Positions 15,114 through 24,313 of a stretch of DNA of 53,003 nt are shown in pieces. Within the stretch, counting starts at the first letter, position 1. Every line of letters starts with the position of its first letter. Below the pieces are notes generated by a model. The model worked only from the letters and a program-made list of their open reading frames with translations, was not told the origin of the DNA and made no database searches. A program made the position numbers and the translations under genes. The DNA lies in assembly GCA_002305075.1 (NCBI GenBank), contig DBQC01000009.1:1-53003 (forward strand), given 5' to 3'. This stretch comes from Ruminococcaceae bacterium UBA1404. GTDB lineage: Bacteria; Bacillota; Clostridia; Oscillospirales; Ruminococcaceae.

Positions 15114-16382
15114 TTATTCCAGGGTATCCACCATCGGGTCTTCACCCGGTTCGGTGATGCCGGGAGAGCCGTAGCGAATGGCCTCGGCTCGGGCAGCTAG
15201 GCGGGCGGCCGTTTCCTTTTCCAGCTCACCTGCAGCCAAAGCGTAAATATCCAGCATAAACCGTGCAATTTCCGTGCTGTTCTGGTCGGCCACGGTGGCC
15301 GCCACCGACTTTTTAAGCATCATTTTCTGGCCGGGGCTCATGGCGGCAATCTCCCGCAGGCGCTCGCCCATCTCCTCGGCGGTCTCGAAGATATAGCCGT
15401 TTTTGCCGCCCTTAATCTGCTCCTGGTTTTCGGGGTCTCGGCGCTGCAGCACCGGCAGTCCGCTGGCCATGCCCTCGAGCATGGAGATGGAGTGCATCTC
15501 GGAGGTGGAGGCCGACACATAAACATCGGCCATGCAGAGATAGGGGGGCAGTGCATCGTGGGGAATCCTCCCGGTAAAAACCACATTGGGGATTTCTAGC
15601 GTCTCGGCCAGGGCTTTATATTCTTCAAGGAAGGGGCCGTCCCCCACAATCACCAAAAAGAGTCGCTCGTCCTCGGCACACTGCTGCTTCCAGATCTCAA
15701 GAAGCACATCGATAGACTTTTCCTTGCCGATGCGCCCCACAAAAATGGCCACTGTGGCCTCTTCGGGAATGCCGTACTGCCGGCGCAGGGCCAGCTTTTC
15801 CTCGGAGGTGGCGGCGGAAGGGGAGAAGATATCGGTCTCCACCGAGTTCGGGATGATGTGCACCGGTTTTTTCACACCGGCCAGCTCATAGTAGCCTACC
15901 GCCTTGGTGGACGGGCTGGTCAGCACCTGCGCTCTGCCGGCTAGAAAGCGGGCATAGCGGTAGGTCACGCGCTTGGTGACATTGGTCAGCGGCTTGGGCG
16001 CCACATAGTAGATGTAATCGTCATACATGGTGTGCAGGGTGTGCACCAGCGGCACCCTAAGGCTGCGGGCCGCCAACACGCCAAACAGCCCAATGCCAAA
16101 TTCGTTGTGGATGTGGATAACATCGGGGTCAAAGGCATCAAGCAGCTTGAGCCGCCGCCGGCTGATAGGTCTGGCTACACTGTAATCGTACAGCTTTTTT
16201 ATCTGGGCCGCCGGGCAGTAGAGCACTCCGTCCTTGATAAAGTGACGGTTGGTCCGCGCGTCGGCCGTGACCACCAACACCTCGTGGCCCAGCTCTTCCA
16301 GGCCCTCCTTGAGTATTTTGACATGGGTGACCACACCGTTGAGATAAGGCAGATAGGCCTCGGTAAACAGGGCGATGCGCAT
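15114..16382 (-). CDS. GT4-family glycosyltransferase (glycolipid synthase-like)
   Basis: 422 residues, GT-B fold. The N-terminal domain starts MRIALFTEAYLPYLNGVV and shows DVIHIHNEFGIG and LVHTLHTMYDDY. The C-terminal donor domain has FVGRIGKEKSID, VGDGP and the EMHSISMLEGMASGLPV segment (EX7E type). The pattern is like monoglucosyl-diacylglycerol synthases and related UDP-sugar-dependent enzymes that build membrane glycolipids; the exact acceptor is inferred. Start at 16382 has AAGAGGTG upstream; a longer frame exists without SD. Divergent from hprK, with its own promoter. Confidence 0.85.
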   Translation of the reverse strand: MRIALFTEAYLPYLNGVVTHVKILKEGLEELGHEVLVVTADARTNRHFIKDGVLYCPAAQIKKLYDYSVARPISRRRLKLLDAFDPDVIHIHNEFGIGLFGVLAARSLRVPLVHTLHTMYDDYIYYVAPKPLTNVTKRVTYRYARFLAGRAQVLTSPSTKAVGYYELAGVKKPVHIIPNSVETDIFSPSAATSEEKLALRRQYGIPEEATVAIFVGRIGKEKSIDVLLEIWKQQCAEDERLFLVIVGDGPFLEEYKALAETLEIPNVVFTGRIPHDALPPYLCMADVYVSASTSEMHSISMLEGMASGLPVLQRRDPENQEQIKGGKNGYIFETAEEMGERLREIAAMSPGQKMMLKKSVAATVADQNSTEIARFMLDIYALAAGELEKETAARLAARAEAIRYGSPGITEPGEDPMVDTLE

Positions 16383-16471
16383 TGAATTCACCTCTTGTTG
16401 TAATGGGGCCATGTTTGGCCCTTGCTTTGGATGGCGGGAGCCTTTGGGTGCCGCCCTAATCGTTCGCTAAT

Positions 16472-16500
16472 ATTATATCAACTTCTTAGTGTTTAGGCAA
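16472..16500 (-). promoter_or_regulatory. Promoter for the glycosyltransferase gene
   Basis: Minus-strand TTGCCT (16495-16500), 17-base spacer, perfect TATAAT (16472-16477). Confidence 0.65.
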
Positions 16501-16536
16501 TCTTAAGGCCCACTGATGCGGAGCTCGACATTTGAT

Positions 16537-16564
16537 TTGAATTTCTATTTAAAACCGATATAAT
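16537..16564 (+). promoter_or_regulatory. Promoter for the hprK cluster
   Basis: TTGAAT (16537-16542), 16-base spacer, perfect TATAAT (16559-16564), about 40 bases before hprK, divergent from the glycosyltransferase promoter. Confidence 0.6.
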
Positions 16565-16604
16565 AAAGCTAAATGGCATATTATAAAGGTGAGGGCGTGG
16601 CGGC

Positions 16605-17579
16605 GTGATCTCAAAATTTAAGATTCCTCTGTCCAAAATTATCGACGACTTTAGGTTGCGGGTTATTTATACCCCCGATGATCCTAAAAACATTTTTATC
16701 AACGAAACCGAGGTCAATCGGGCGGGGCTACAGCTCACCGGTTATTTTGAAGGCTTTGAGAACAACTGCACCCAAATTATCGGAAAAACCGAGATGGCCT
16801 ATATCAGCAACCTCGACCCCGAGGTGCTCTATCAGCGGGTGGAGACCCTGTTTGGCTTTAAACCACCCATGGTGGTGTTTTCGGGCAACATCAAAATTCC
16901 GGATTTTATCCGTCAGGCAGCCAAGCGCCATGGGGTGCCGCTGCTGCTGAGCGATCTGCCCACCGCCGAGCTGCTCCAAGCCCTCATCGGCGCCCTGAAC
17001 ACCGGGTTAGCTCCCCGCATCACCCGCCACGGCGTGCTGATGGAGGTTCACGGCGAAGGGGTGCTCATTTTAGGCGAGAGCGGCATCGGTAAAAGCGAAA
17101 CCGCCGTAGAGCTCTTGGCTCGCGGCCACCGGCTTATTGCCGACGACGCTGTGGAGATTCGCCGGGTGTCCAGCCGCAGTCTGGTTGGCTCCTCCCCAAG
17201 CAATATCCGCCACTTTATGGAGCTCCGGGGCATCGGCGTCATCAACGCTCGGCGGATATTCGGTATGAGCGCCGTTAAAATGAGCGAAACCGTGGATATG
17301 ATTGTCCAGTTTGAGCACTGGGACGAGCGAAAGCACTACGACCGCATGGGCATGACCGAGGAGTATATGCAGGTTCTTGGTGTAAGGGTGCCAACCATTA
17401 CAGTGCCCGTGCGACCGGGCCGCAACCTTGCGGTGATTATCGAGGTTGCGGTGCTCAACCAACGCCTTAAGAAGACCGGCTATGTGCCCGCCGTGGAGCT
17501 TATGCGCCACTTAGGTGTGCCCGAGGAGCTGGTGGTGCGGGATGAGCACATCATCGAGGACGACACTTGGGATGCCTAA
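16605..17579 (+). CDS. hprK: HPr kinase/phosphorylase
   Basis: 324 residues. Phosphorylates and dephosphorylates HPr on the regulatory serine, a main input of carbon catabolite control in Firmicutes. The P-loop GESGIGKSE lies in the C-terminal catalytic half, followed by LIADDAVEIRR and the signature region ELRGIGVINARRIFG. The N-terminal half (HprK_N) is complete. GTG start with AGGTGAGG upstream. No ptsH or crh gene is nearby. First of hprK-murB-rapZ-whiA-dnaE. Confidence 0.96.
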   Translation: MISKFKIPLSKIIDDFRLRVIYTPDDPKNIFINETEVNRAGLQLTGYFEGFENNCTQIIGKTEMAYISNLDPEVLYQRVETLFGFKPPMVVFSGNIKIPDFIRQAAKRHGVPLLLSDLPTAELLQALIGALNTGLAPRITRHGVLMEVHGEGVLILGESGIGKSETAVELLARGHRLIADDAVEIRRVSSRSLVGSSPSNIRHFMELRGIGVINARRIFGMSAVKMSETVDMIVQFEHWDERKHYDRMGMTEEYMQVLGVRVPTITVPVRPGRNLAVIIEVAVLNQRLKKTGYVPAVELMRHLGVPEELVVRDEHIIEDDTWDA

Positions 17580-17603
17580 TTGGTCATTAAAGGGAGGCCC
17601 ACC

Positions 17604-18509
17604 GTGGATTTTAACCGGCTTTTTAACACGCTGAACGGTGAGGGGCTAAAGGTGCTGCAGCACGAGCCCATGAGCCGCCACACCAGCTTTCAAATTGGAG
17701 GGCCGGCCCGGCTGCTGGCCCGCCCCACATCGATAAAACAGCTTGCCGCTGCTATAGAAGCCTGCCGACAGACCGACTGCCCCTACCGGGTGGTAGGGCG
17801 TGGCACCAACCTATTGGTGGACGACGCCGGCATCGAGGCCCTTGTGCTGCTCACCTCCGACCTTGTGTGGGAGGATTATCCCCACCATGAGGAGCTGTGG
17901 GCTTCGGCGGGCGAGAGCCTGAGCTCCCTCTGCAACCGGGCGAAGGCGGCCGGGCTTTCGGGACTTGAGTTTGCCTACGGTATACCGGGCAGCGTGGGAG
18001 GCGGCGTCTACATGAACGCCGGCGCCTATGGCGGCGAGCTCAAAGATGTGCTCACAGCCGTATACACCCTCGACCCCCACACCGGCGGGACGGGGGTTAT
18101 GTCTGTGACGGCTGCCGATTTTGGCTACCGTCGCAGCCTTTTTATGGAGAACGAACAGATCATCTTGGGCGTGCGCTTTACTCTTATGTCCGGCGACCCT
18201 GCCGAGATAGGGGCCCGGATGGAGGACTACATGGCTCGGCGCCGCAACAAGCAGCCGCTGGACTTACCCAGTGCAGGAAGCATCTTTAAACGGCCCAAGG
18301 GGGCCTATGCGGCCGCCCTTATTGATGGTTGCGGCCTTAAGGGGCTGCGCATAGGGGGTGCCGCTGTGAGCGAGAAGCACGCCGGCTTTATTGTCAACGT
18401 CGGGGGAGCCACCTGCGCCGATGTGCTGGCGCTGATGGAGGCCGTTCGGCGCACCGTACGGGAGCAGACCGGCTACGAACTGGAGCCCGAGGTGCGGGTG
18501 TTTAGATAG
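17604..18509 (+). CDS. murB: UDP-N-acetylenolpyruvoylglucosamine reductase
   Basis: 301 residues. FAD- and NADPH-dependent reduction of enolpyruvyl-UDP-GlcNAc to UDP-MurNAc, the second committed step of peptidoglycan synthesis. FAD-binding signatures RVVGRGTNLLVDDAG and the GIPGSVGGGVYMNAGAYGGE loop are clear. The C-terminal domain has the catalytic-region PSAGSIFKRP and ends in EPEVRVFR. I chose GTG 17604 because AGGGAGG lies six bases upstream; an upstream TTG at 17580 lacks an SD. It follows hprK by 24 bases. Confidence 0.96.
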   Translation: MDFNRLFNTLNGEGLKVLQHEPMSRHTSFQIGGPARLLARPTSIKQLAAAIEACRQTDCPYRVVGRGTNLLVDDAGIEALVLLTSDLVWEDYPHHEELWASAGESLSSLCNRAKAAGLSGLEFAYGIPGSVGGGVYMNAGAYGGELKDVLTAVYTLDPHTGGTGVMSVTAADFGYRRSLFMENEQIILGVRFTLMSGDPAEIGARMEDYMARRRNKQPLDLPSAGSIFKRPKGAYAAALIDGCGLKGLRIGGAAVSEKHAGFIVNVGGATCADVLALMEAVRRTVREQTGYELEPEVRVFR

Positions 18510-18548
18510 ACGGCTTATAAGGATAATCAAAGGTTCGGGGAGGACAAT

Positions 18549-19409
18549 ATGAATTTTCTTGTGGTGACCGGTCTGTCCGGCGCGGGAAAGAGTCAGGCTG
18601 TGCGCACGCTGGAGGACATAGGCTACTTCTGCATCGACAACATTCCGCCCGATATGGCGCTGCGCTTTGCCGAAATGTGCGCCACCAGTCAGTCCGATCT
18701 CAAGGACTTTGCGGTGGTGCTGGACGCCCGCAGCCGGGAGCATTTTGGCAACTTCTACGAGGTTGTGGCCCTGCTAAAAGGCCGCGGCAGCTGGGTGCGG
18801 ATGCTCTATCTTGATGCGGACGACGCCACGCTGTTGCGCCGGTACAAAGAGACCCGCCGCCGCCATCCGTTAAGCGACGAGCCGGGGTGCGACACCATAG
18901 AGCAGGCCATTGCCCGAGAGCGGGAGCTTATTTCCCCGCTGCGAGAACAAGCCGACTATATCGTGGATACCAGCCAACTCAGCCCCCAAAAGCTGCGCGA
19001 GCAGCTGATGGCCATGTTTTTGGGCGAAAGCGATAAGCCTCTTACCCTGAGCATCATCAGCTTTGGCTATAAATATGGGCTGCCCGCCGAGGCCGATTTG
19101 ATCTTTGATTTGCGCTGTCTGCCCAATCCGTTTTATGTAGCCTCACTCAAATATAAAACCGGCCTTGACCAAAAGGTGCGAGACTATGTATTTTCCTTTC
19201 CCCAAGCCACCGAAATGCTGCGTCATATCACCGATTTTATCGATTTTGCCCTACCCCACTATATAGCAGAAGGCAAGACCCGTTTGGTTATTGGCATCGG
19301 CTGCACCGGCGGGCGGCACCGCTCAGTGGTGGTAGCCGAGGCATTGGCCGCCCATCTATCCGAGAAGGATGCCCGCCTGTCGGTCACCCATAGGGACATC
19401 GCCAAATGA
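18549..19409 (+). CDS. rapZ: RNase adapter RapZ family nucleotide-binding protein
   Basis: 286 residues, YvcJ/RapZ family. The N-terminal P-loop GLSGAGKSQAVRTLED and the C-terminal domain with IGIGCTGGRHRSVVVAEAL are hallmark segments. In other Firmicutes the protein hydrolyses nucleotides and influences competence and cell-wall metabolism; in E. coli it targets small RNAs. SD GGGGAGG. It overlaps whiA by four bases (ATGA). The usual yvcK gene between rapZ and whiA is missing. Confidence 0.95.
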   Translation: MNFLVVTGLSGAGKSQAVRTLEDIGYFCIDNIPPDMALRFAEMCATSQSDLKDFAVVLDARSREHFGNFYEVVALLKGRGSWVRMLYLDADDATLLRRYKETRRRHPLSDEPGCDTIEQAIARERELISPLREQADYIVDTSQLSPQKLREQLMAMFLGESDKPLTLSIISFGYKYGLPAEADLIFDLRCLPNPFYVASLKYKTGLDQKVRDYVFSFPQATEMLRHITDFIDFALPHYIAEGKTRLVIGIGCTGGRHRSVVVAEALAAHLSEKDARLSVTHRDIAK

Positions 19410-20347
19410 GTGGGCAGGTTTTAAGCTTTACACTGCGCGCCAAGGAGGAAATCTTCGCAGCAAAGCCCCTAAAGGGGCCACGCTGGCTTTCCTTTGCCTA
19501 CGGCCTTTTTCTTTTGGGCTCCCAGATGGATGCCAATACCCTTACCCTGACTACCGAACACAAGGTGGTCAGCCTCTGCTATGCCGAGGCCTTCCGTATC
19601 CTCACCGGTCGGCGCTTAGACTATAAGCGCAGCGGCAAAGTGGGCGGACGCATGCGCTACCATTCGAGCTGCAGCCACCCCGACAGCCTTACCAAGCTGT
19701 CGCGCAGTCTTGGCTTTGATGCCAACCAACCCCTATCTGCTTCGCATCTTAGCGCCGAGGGGGCGCACAGAGCCTTTTTATCGGGGGCTTTTATGGCCTG
19801 CGCCAGCGTAACCGATCCGGCCAAGGACTACCATCTCTCTTTTAAGCCGGCTACCGAGGCGGCGGGGGACTGCCTGTTCGAGCTGCTATGCCAAATGGGC
19901 TACCCACCCAAAACCACCCTATACCGGGGCGAGCAGCTGCTCTATTTTAAGGAGAGCGAACCTATTGAGGATATTCTAACGGCAGTGGGGGCGCCCATTT
20001 GCTCCTTAGAGCTTATGGAGACCAAGGTGTTTCGGGACCTGCGCAACAAAGCCAATCGCATCACCAATGCCGAAACGGCCAACATCGACAAAACTGTGGC
20101 CTCGGCCGCCGCACAAATTGCCGATATCCGCTACTTAACCGACAAAGGCCAGTTACAGTTGCTGCCCCCCGAGCTGCAGGAGATAGCCGCCTTGCGCCTG
20201 CGCCACCCCGAGGCTTCTTTAAGAGAGCTGGGTGAGCTGCTTGACGAACCCATCTCCCGATCGGGTGTTAACCACCGTATGAGACGCCTGTCCGACTGGG
20301 CCGACAGATTGCGCCGCACCGAGGAAAAAACCGAGAAGGAAACCTGA
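19406..20347 (+). CDS. whiA: DNA-binding protein WhiA
   Basis: 313 residues. WhiA has a homing-endonuclease-like N-terminal domain (here GAFMACASVTDPAKDYHLSF within it) and a C-terminal helix-turn-helix (RHPEASLRELGELL, then PISRSGVNHRMRRL). In sporulating bacteria it affects division and chromosome segregation; in Streptomyces it acts with WhiB in sporulation. Start codon overlaps the rapZ stop. Followed by dnaE after five bases. Confidence 0.95.
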   Translation: MSGQVLSFTLRAKEEIFAAKPLKGPRWLSFAYGLFLLGSQMDANTLTLTTEHKVVSLCYAEAFRILTGRRLDYKRSGKVGGRMRYHSSCSHPDSLTKLSRSLGFDANQPLSASHLSAEGAHRAFLSGAFMACASVTDPAKDYHLSFKPATEAAGDCLFELLCQMGYPPKTTLYRGEQLLYFKESEPIEDILTAVGAPICSLELMETKVFRDLRNKANRITNAETANIDKTVASAAAQIADIRYLTDKGQLQLLPPELQEIAALRLRHPEASLRELGELLDEPISRSGVNHRMRRLSDWADRLRRTEEKTEKET

Positions 20348-20352
20348 TACTT

Positions 20353-23300
20353 ATGGAGCGCTTTGTACATCTGCATCTGCATACCGAATACAGTCTGCTA
20401 GACGGCGCCTGCCGCATAGCCGACTTGGTAAAGCATGTCAAAATGCTGGGCCAGACGGCGGTGGCTATCACCGACCATGGGGCCATGTACGGCGTCATCG
20501 ACTTTTACAAGGCCTGCAAGGAGGCCGGCATCAAGCCCATCATCGGCTGCGAGGTTTATGTGGCCGCCCGCAGCCGTCATGATAAGGCCGGGCGGCTGGA
20601 CAGCGGCGGTTACCATCTGGTGCTGCTGTGCGAGAACCAAACCGGCTACCAAAATCTGATGAAGCTGGTATCCCTCGCCTACATAGAGGGCTTTTACACC
20701 AAGCCCCGGGTGGATTTAGAGCTCCTCGAGCGCTACCACGAGGGGCTTATCTGCCTTTCGGCCTGCCTTGCCGGGCAGATTCCCAGACTGCTCACCGCCG
20801 GGCAGTATAGCGAGGCTAAAGAAGCCGCCATACGCTACCGGGACATCTTTGGGCCCGAGAACTACTTTATCGAACTGCAAAATCATGGCCTTGCCGAGCA
20901 GCAGGCCATCATTCCACAACTGGCGTCCATTGCCCGGGAAATTGGGGTGGGACTGGTAGCCACCAACGACGCCCACTATATCCGTCGGGAGGACAGTCAT
21001 ACACAGCGGGTACTGGTGGCCATTCAGACCAACAAAACCCTCGATGACGACAGCGACCTTGAGTTCCCCACAGCCGAGTTCTACATAAAAAGCGAGGCCG
21101 AGATGGCCGCAGCCCTTCCCGGATACCCCGAGGCTCTATCCAACACAGCGCGTATTGCCCAGCGGTGCAATGTAGACTTTGCCTTTCATCAGCTCAAGCT
21201 GCCCGAGTTTACTGTGGCCGGCGTATCGGACAACACGGCCTATTTTAAGCAGCAGTGTGCCCAGGGCCTTATAAAGCGCTACGGTCCCGATCCCGGCGAG
21301 CAAGCCCGAGCCCGTCTGGACTACGAGACCGAGGTTATTGTTCAGATGGGCTATGTGGACTATTTTCTCATCGTCAGCGACTTTATTCGCTACGCCCGGG
21401 AGAAGGGCATTCCGGTAGGGCCAGGACGAGGTTCGGGGGCAGGAAGCCTTGCGGCCTATTGCTTAGGCATTACCGGCATCGACCCGCTGCGCTACAATTT
21501 GTTGTTCGAGCGCTTTTTAAACCCCGAGCGCATCAGCATGCCCGACTTTGACATAGATTTTTGCTATGTACGGCGGCAGGAGGTTATCGACTATGTGGTG
21601 GAGCGCTACGGCGCCGACCATGTGGCCCAAATTATCACATTTGGTACCATGGCGGCCCGGGGCTCGGTGCGCGATGTGGGCCGAGCTATGGGTATTGGTT
21701 ATCAGGTTGTTGACCAAATAGCCAAGATGATTCCCATGGAGCTGGGAATGACCATCGACCGGGCGCTCGAGCGCAGTGCCGAGCTGAGAGCCGCCTACGA
21801 GGGGGACAGCCAGACCCGTATTCTCGTCGACACGGCCCGCAGCCTTGAGGGTATGCCCCGCCACGCCTCCACCCATGCGGCGGGGGTGGTGATTACACCC
21901 AAGCCTGTGGACAGTTATGTGCCGCTGCAAAAAAATGACGAGGCTATCATCACCCAGTTCCCCATGGGCACACTGGAGGATTTGGGCCTGCTTAAAATGG
22001 ACTTTCTTGGCCTGCGCAATCTTACGGTTATCAGCGACGCCGAGAAGATGGTGCGTACCCACACACCCGATTTTGATATGGCAAATATTCCGCTGGACGA
22101 CCCGGCGGTTTATGCGCTGTTTGCCTCAGGGCGCACCGACGGGGTGTTCCAGTTTGAATCCAGCGGTATGAAGCAGGTGCTTCAGCGGCTGCGGCCCGAG
22201 CATATGGAGGACATCATCGCCGTGATTTCGCTCTACCGACCAGGGCCGATGGAGTCCATCCCAACCTATATCCGCAATCGTCACAATCCCAGCCTTGTGC
22301 GGTACAAGCACCCCTCACTAGAGCCCATTTTGCGCGTGACCTACGGGTGCATTGTCTACCAGGAGCAGGTTATGCAGATCTGCCGGGAGCTTGGCGGATT
22401 CTCCTACGGCATGGCAGACCTGGTGCGTCGAGCCATGAGCAAGAAAGATCATGCGGTCATGCAGCAGGAAAGGGAGCATTTTGTTCATGGCATAACCGAC
22501 GAGGACGGCAATGTCATCGTGGCCGGTGCTGTGCGAAACGGCATCCCCGAAGCGGTAGCTAACCAGATTTTTGACGAGATGGCCTCCTTTGCAAGCTATG
22601 CTTTTAACAAGTCCCATGCTGCGGCCTACGCCCGGGTAGCCTACGAGACCGCCTACCTCAAACACTACTACCCCGGTGAATATATGGCGGCCCTGCTCAC
22701 CAGCGTCTACGAGAGTACGACCAAAATGGTGGAGTATATCGAGGAGTGCCAGCGCCTTGGAGTACGGGTGATACCCCCCGATGTGCGGGTGGGCACCGAG
22801 AGTTTTACCTATCAGGACGGGGCCATTCGCTTTGGCTTGTTAGGGGTAAAAAACTTAGGCCGGGGCTTTATCAAAGCCTTGGTGGAGGAGCGCCGCCGTG
22901 GGCCATACAAAAGCTTCTACGACTTTTTAAAGCGCCTGTCGGGCACGCATGAGCTCACCAAGCGAACGGTGGAAAGTTTGATTAAATGCGGTTCGTTAGA
23001 CGGCTTTGGTCATACCCGCAGGGCCATGATGTTGGGCTTCGAGGCCATGCTGAGCGATATTAATCGCAGCCAGAGAGAGAACCTATCCGGCCAGGTGAGT
23101 CTATTTGGCGGGGTAGAGGGCGCCATCGATCCGGGCCCCGAGCTGCCTCACATGGAGGAATACGATTCGGCCCACATTCTGCGCATGGAGAAGGAGACGG
23201 TGGGGCTCTATCTATCCGGCCACCCGCTGATGCCTTACCGGCCGCTGATAGAGCGCCATAAGTTGGCCACCATCGCTGCCATCCTTGAGGGGTCGGACCA

Positions 23301-23901
23301 ATCCGGCACCTCCTACAGCGACGGCAGCCGGGTGCGTCTACTGGGTACGGTGGCTGCCCGCAAGCTTAAGGTCACCCGCAGCGAGGCTACCATGGCCTTT
23401 ATAACGCTCGAGGATATGACCGGTGCCATGGAGATGTTGGTCTTTCCCACGACGCTCACCGAATATTCGGCTTTGCTATCCGAGGATAAGATTGTGGTGG
23501 TCAGCGCCCGGATATCCTTGCGGGAGGATGAGGAGCCCAAGCTAATCTGCGAGCGGGTGGAACCGGTGGAGAGCTTGTCCAACCCGCCGAATAAGCAGCC
23601 CGAGCCCTCTGGTCGGCCAAGCAAAGGCGAAAATAAAAGACCTACCCGGCGTCCGGGGCTCTATCTCAAGGTGGACAGCCGAGAGTCCGAGTGCTTTGAA
23701 CGGGCAGAGCGCGTGCTTCGGTTTTTCGAGGGCCAAACGCCGGTCTATGTCTATTTTGAGGATATCGGTCGCCTCACCGCCGCCCCGAAGTCCCTGTGGG
23801 TGGACATAAACCTCCCCATGCTTGAGGAGTTAAACGCCATATTGGGCGAGGGCCGGGCCATCTATGTGCCACCTGATAAACCGCCTGCTAATCCTATATA
23901 A
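20353..23901 (+). CDS. dnaE: DNA polymerase III alpha subunit (DnaE type)
   Basis: 1182 residues, full length. Replicative/primer-extension polymerase of family C. It starts with the PHP domain (HLHLHTEYSLLDG), then the palm with GPGRGSGAGSLAAYCLG and the catalytic aspartates of PDFDIDFC. A helix-hairpin-helix region follows, then an OB-fold domain (VRLLGTVAARKLKVTRSEATM). An acidic C-terminal part closes. In Firmicutes DnaE works beside PolC and lacks an inserted exonuclease, as here. Weak SD AAGGA twelve bases upstream. Last gene of the hprK cluster, then a terminator. Confidence 0.97.
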   Translation: MERFVHLHLHTEYSLLDGACRIADLVKHVKMLGQTAVAITDHGAMYGVIDFYKACKEAGIKPIIGCEVYVAARSRHDKAGRLDSGGYHLVLLCENQTGYQNLMKLVSLAYIEGFYTKPRVDLELLERYHEGLICLSACLAGQIPRLLTAGQYSEAKEAAIRYRDIFGPENYFIELQNHGLAEQQAIIPQLASIAREIGVGLVATNDAHYIRREDSHTQRVLVAIQTNKTLDDDSDLEFPTAEFYIKSEAEMAAALPGYPEALSNTARIAQRCNVDFAFHQLKLPEFTVAGVSDNTAYFKQQCAQGLIKRYGPDPGEQARARLDYETEVIVQMGYVDYFLIVSDFIRYAREKGIPVGPGRGSGAGSLAAYCLGITGIDPLRYNLLFERFLNPERISMPDFDIDFCYVRRQEVIDYVVERYGADHVAQIITFGTMAARGSVRDVGRAMGIGYQVVDQIAKMIPMELGMTIDRALERSAELRAAYEGDSQTRILVDTARSLEGMPRHASTHAAGVVITPKPVDSYVPLQKNDEAIITQFPMGTLEDLGLLKMDFLGLRNLTVISDAEKMVRTHTPDFDMANIPLDDPAVYALFASGRTDGVFQFESSGMKQVLQRLRPEHMEDIIAVISLYRPGPMESIPTYIRNRHNPSLVRYKHPSLEPILRVTYGCIVYQEQVMQICRELGGFSYGMADLVRRAMSKKDHAVMQQEREHFVHGITDEDGNVIVAGAVRNGIPEAVANQIFDEMASFASYAFNKSHAAAYARVAYETAYLKHYYPGEYMAALLTSVYESTTKMVEYIEECQRLGVRVIPPDVRVGTESFTYQDGAIRFGLLGVKNLGRGFIKALVEERRRGPYKSFYDFLKRLSGTHELTKRTVESLIKCGSLDGFGHTRRAMMLGFEAMLSDINRSQRENLSGQVSLFGGVEGAIDPGPELPHMEEYDSAHILRMEKETVGLYLSGHPLMPYRPLIERHKLATIAAILEGSDQSGTSYSDGSRVRLLGTVAARKLKVTRSEATMAFITLEDMTGAMEMLVFPTTLTEYSALLSEDKIVVVSARISLREDEEPKLICERVEPVESLSNPPNKQPEPSGRPSKGENKRPTRRPGLYLKVDSRESECFERAERVLRFFEGQTPVYVYFEDIGRLTAAPKSLWVDINLPMLEELNAILGEGRAIYVPPDKPPANPI

Positions 23902-23902
23902 G

Positions 23903-23943
23903 AGCCGTCCCCTTAAGCCGTAAAGCCCGGGGGACGGCTTTCT
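23903..23943 (+). terminator. Terminator after dnaE
   Basis: AGCCGTCCCC (23903-23912) pairs with GGGGACGGCT (23930-23939), loop of 17 bases, tail TTTCTGTTT. The stem could also serve the convergent small-peptide gene on minus. Confidence 0.75.
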
Positions 23944-24026
23944 GTTTGGCAGCACTTTTCGGCATAAAACAGGCACCTTGTGCGCTATACTACTACTCAA
24001 AGCGGCAGCGAGACAGGGTTGGGCTG

Positions 24027-24143
24027 TCATCCGCAGCCGCAGGTATTTCGGTTGGCATTGGCGGCGCACAGACAGGCAACGAGCACCAACACAATAAGCA
24101 GTAGGCACAAGCAGTTGCTGGATGCATTATTATTAAAAAACAT
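24027..24143 (-). CDS. Cys-rich 38-residue membrane peptide, unknown
   Basis: A very short frame, supported by an excellent SD (AAAGGAGGGG, with ATG five bases on). The peptide begins MFFNNNASSNCLCLLL, has a hydrophobic run of about 15 residues (LLLIVLVLVACLCAA) and ends NTCGCG. It has six cysteines in C-x-C style pairs. That plan (Asn/Ser head, one membrane span, Cys/Gly tail) recalls small spore or membrane peptides of Firmicutes, but I cannot assign a family. It lies alone between dnaE and clpC, divergent from clpC. Expression is unproven. Confidence 0.6.
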   Translation of the reverse strand: MFFNNNASSNCLCLLLIVLVLVACLCAANANRNTCGCG

Positions 24144-24313
24144 CGTACCCCTCCTTTCTAACTTCAGCCCATTCTATGTGGCCGCCCCTTTGCGCGTTAC
24201 AGCGCCGTTTTGATTTTGCTTAAAAAGGGGAAAAAAGCCCCAAATATGGCCCTTGTCGTTGGAAATGGATTTATGGAATGAATTCCGGCAAGACTACAAG
24301 TCGGAGGGTTGCT

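Noticed and set aside
23980..24213. 77-codon frame on plus between dnaE and clpC
   Set aside because: No SD. The opposite strand has a short frame with an excellent SD and a coherent membrane-peptide composition.
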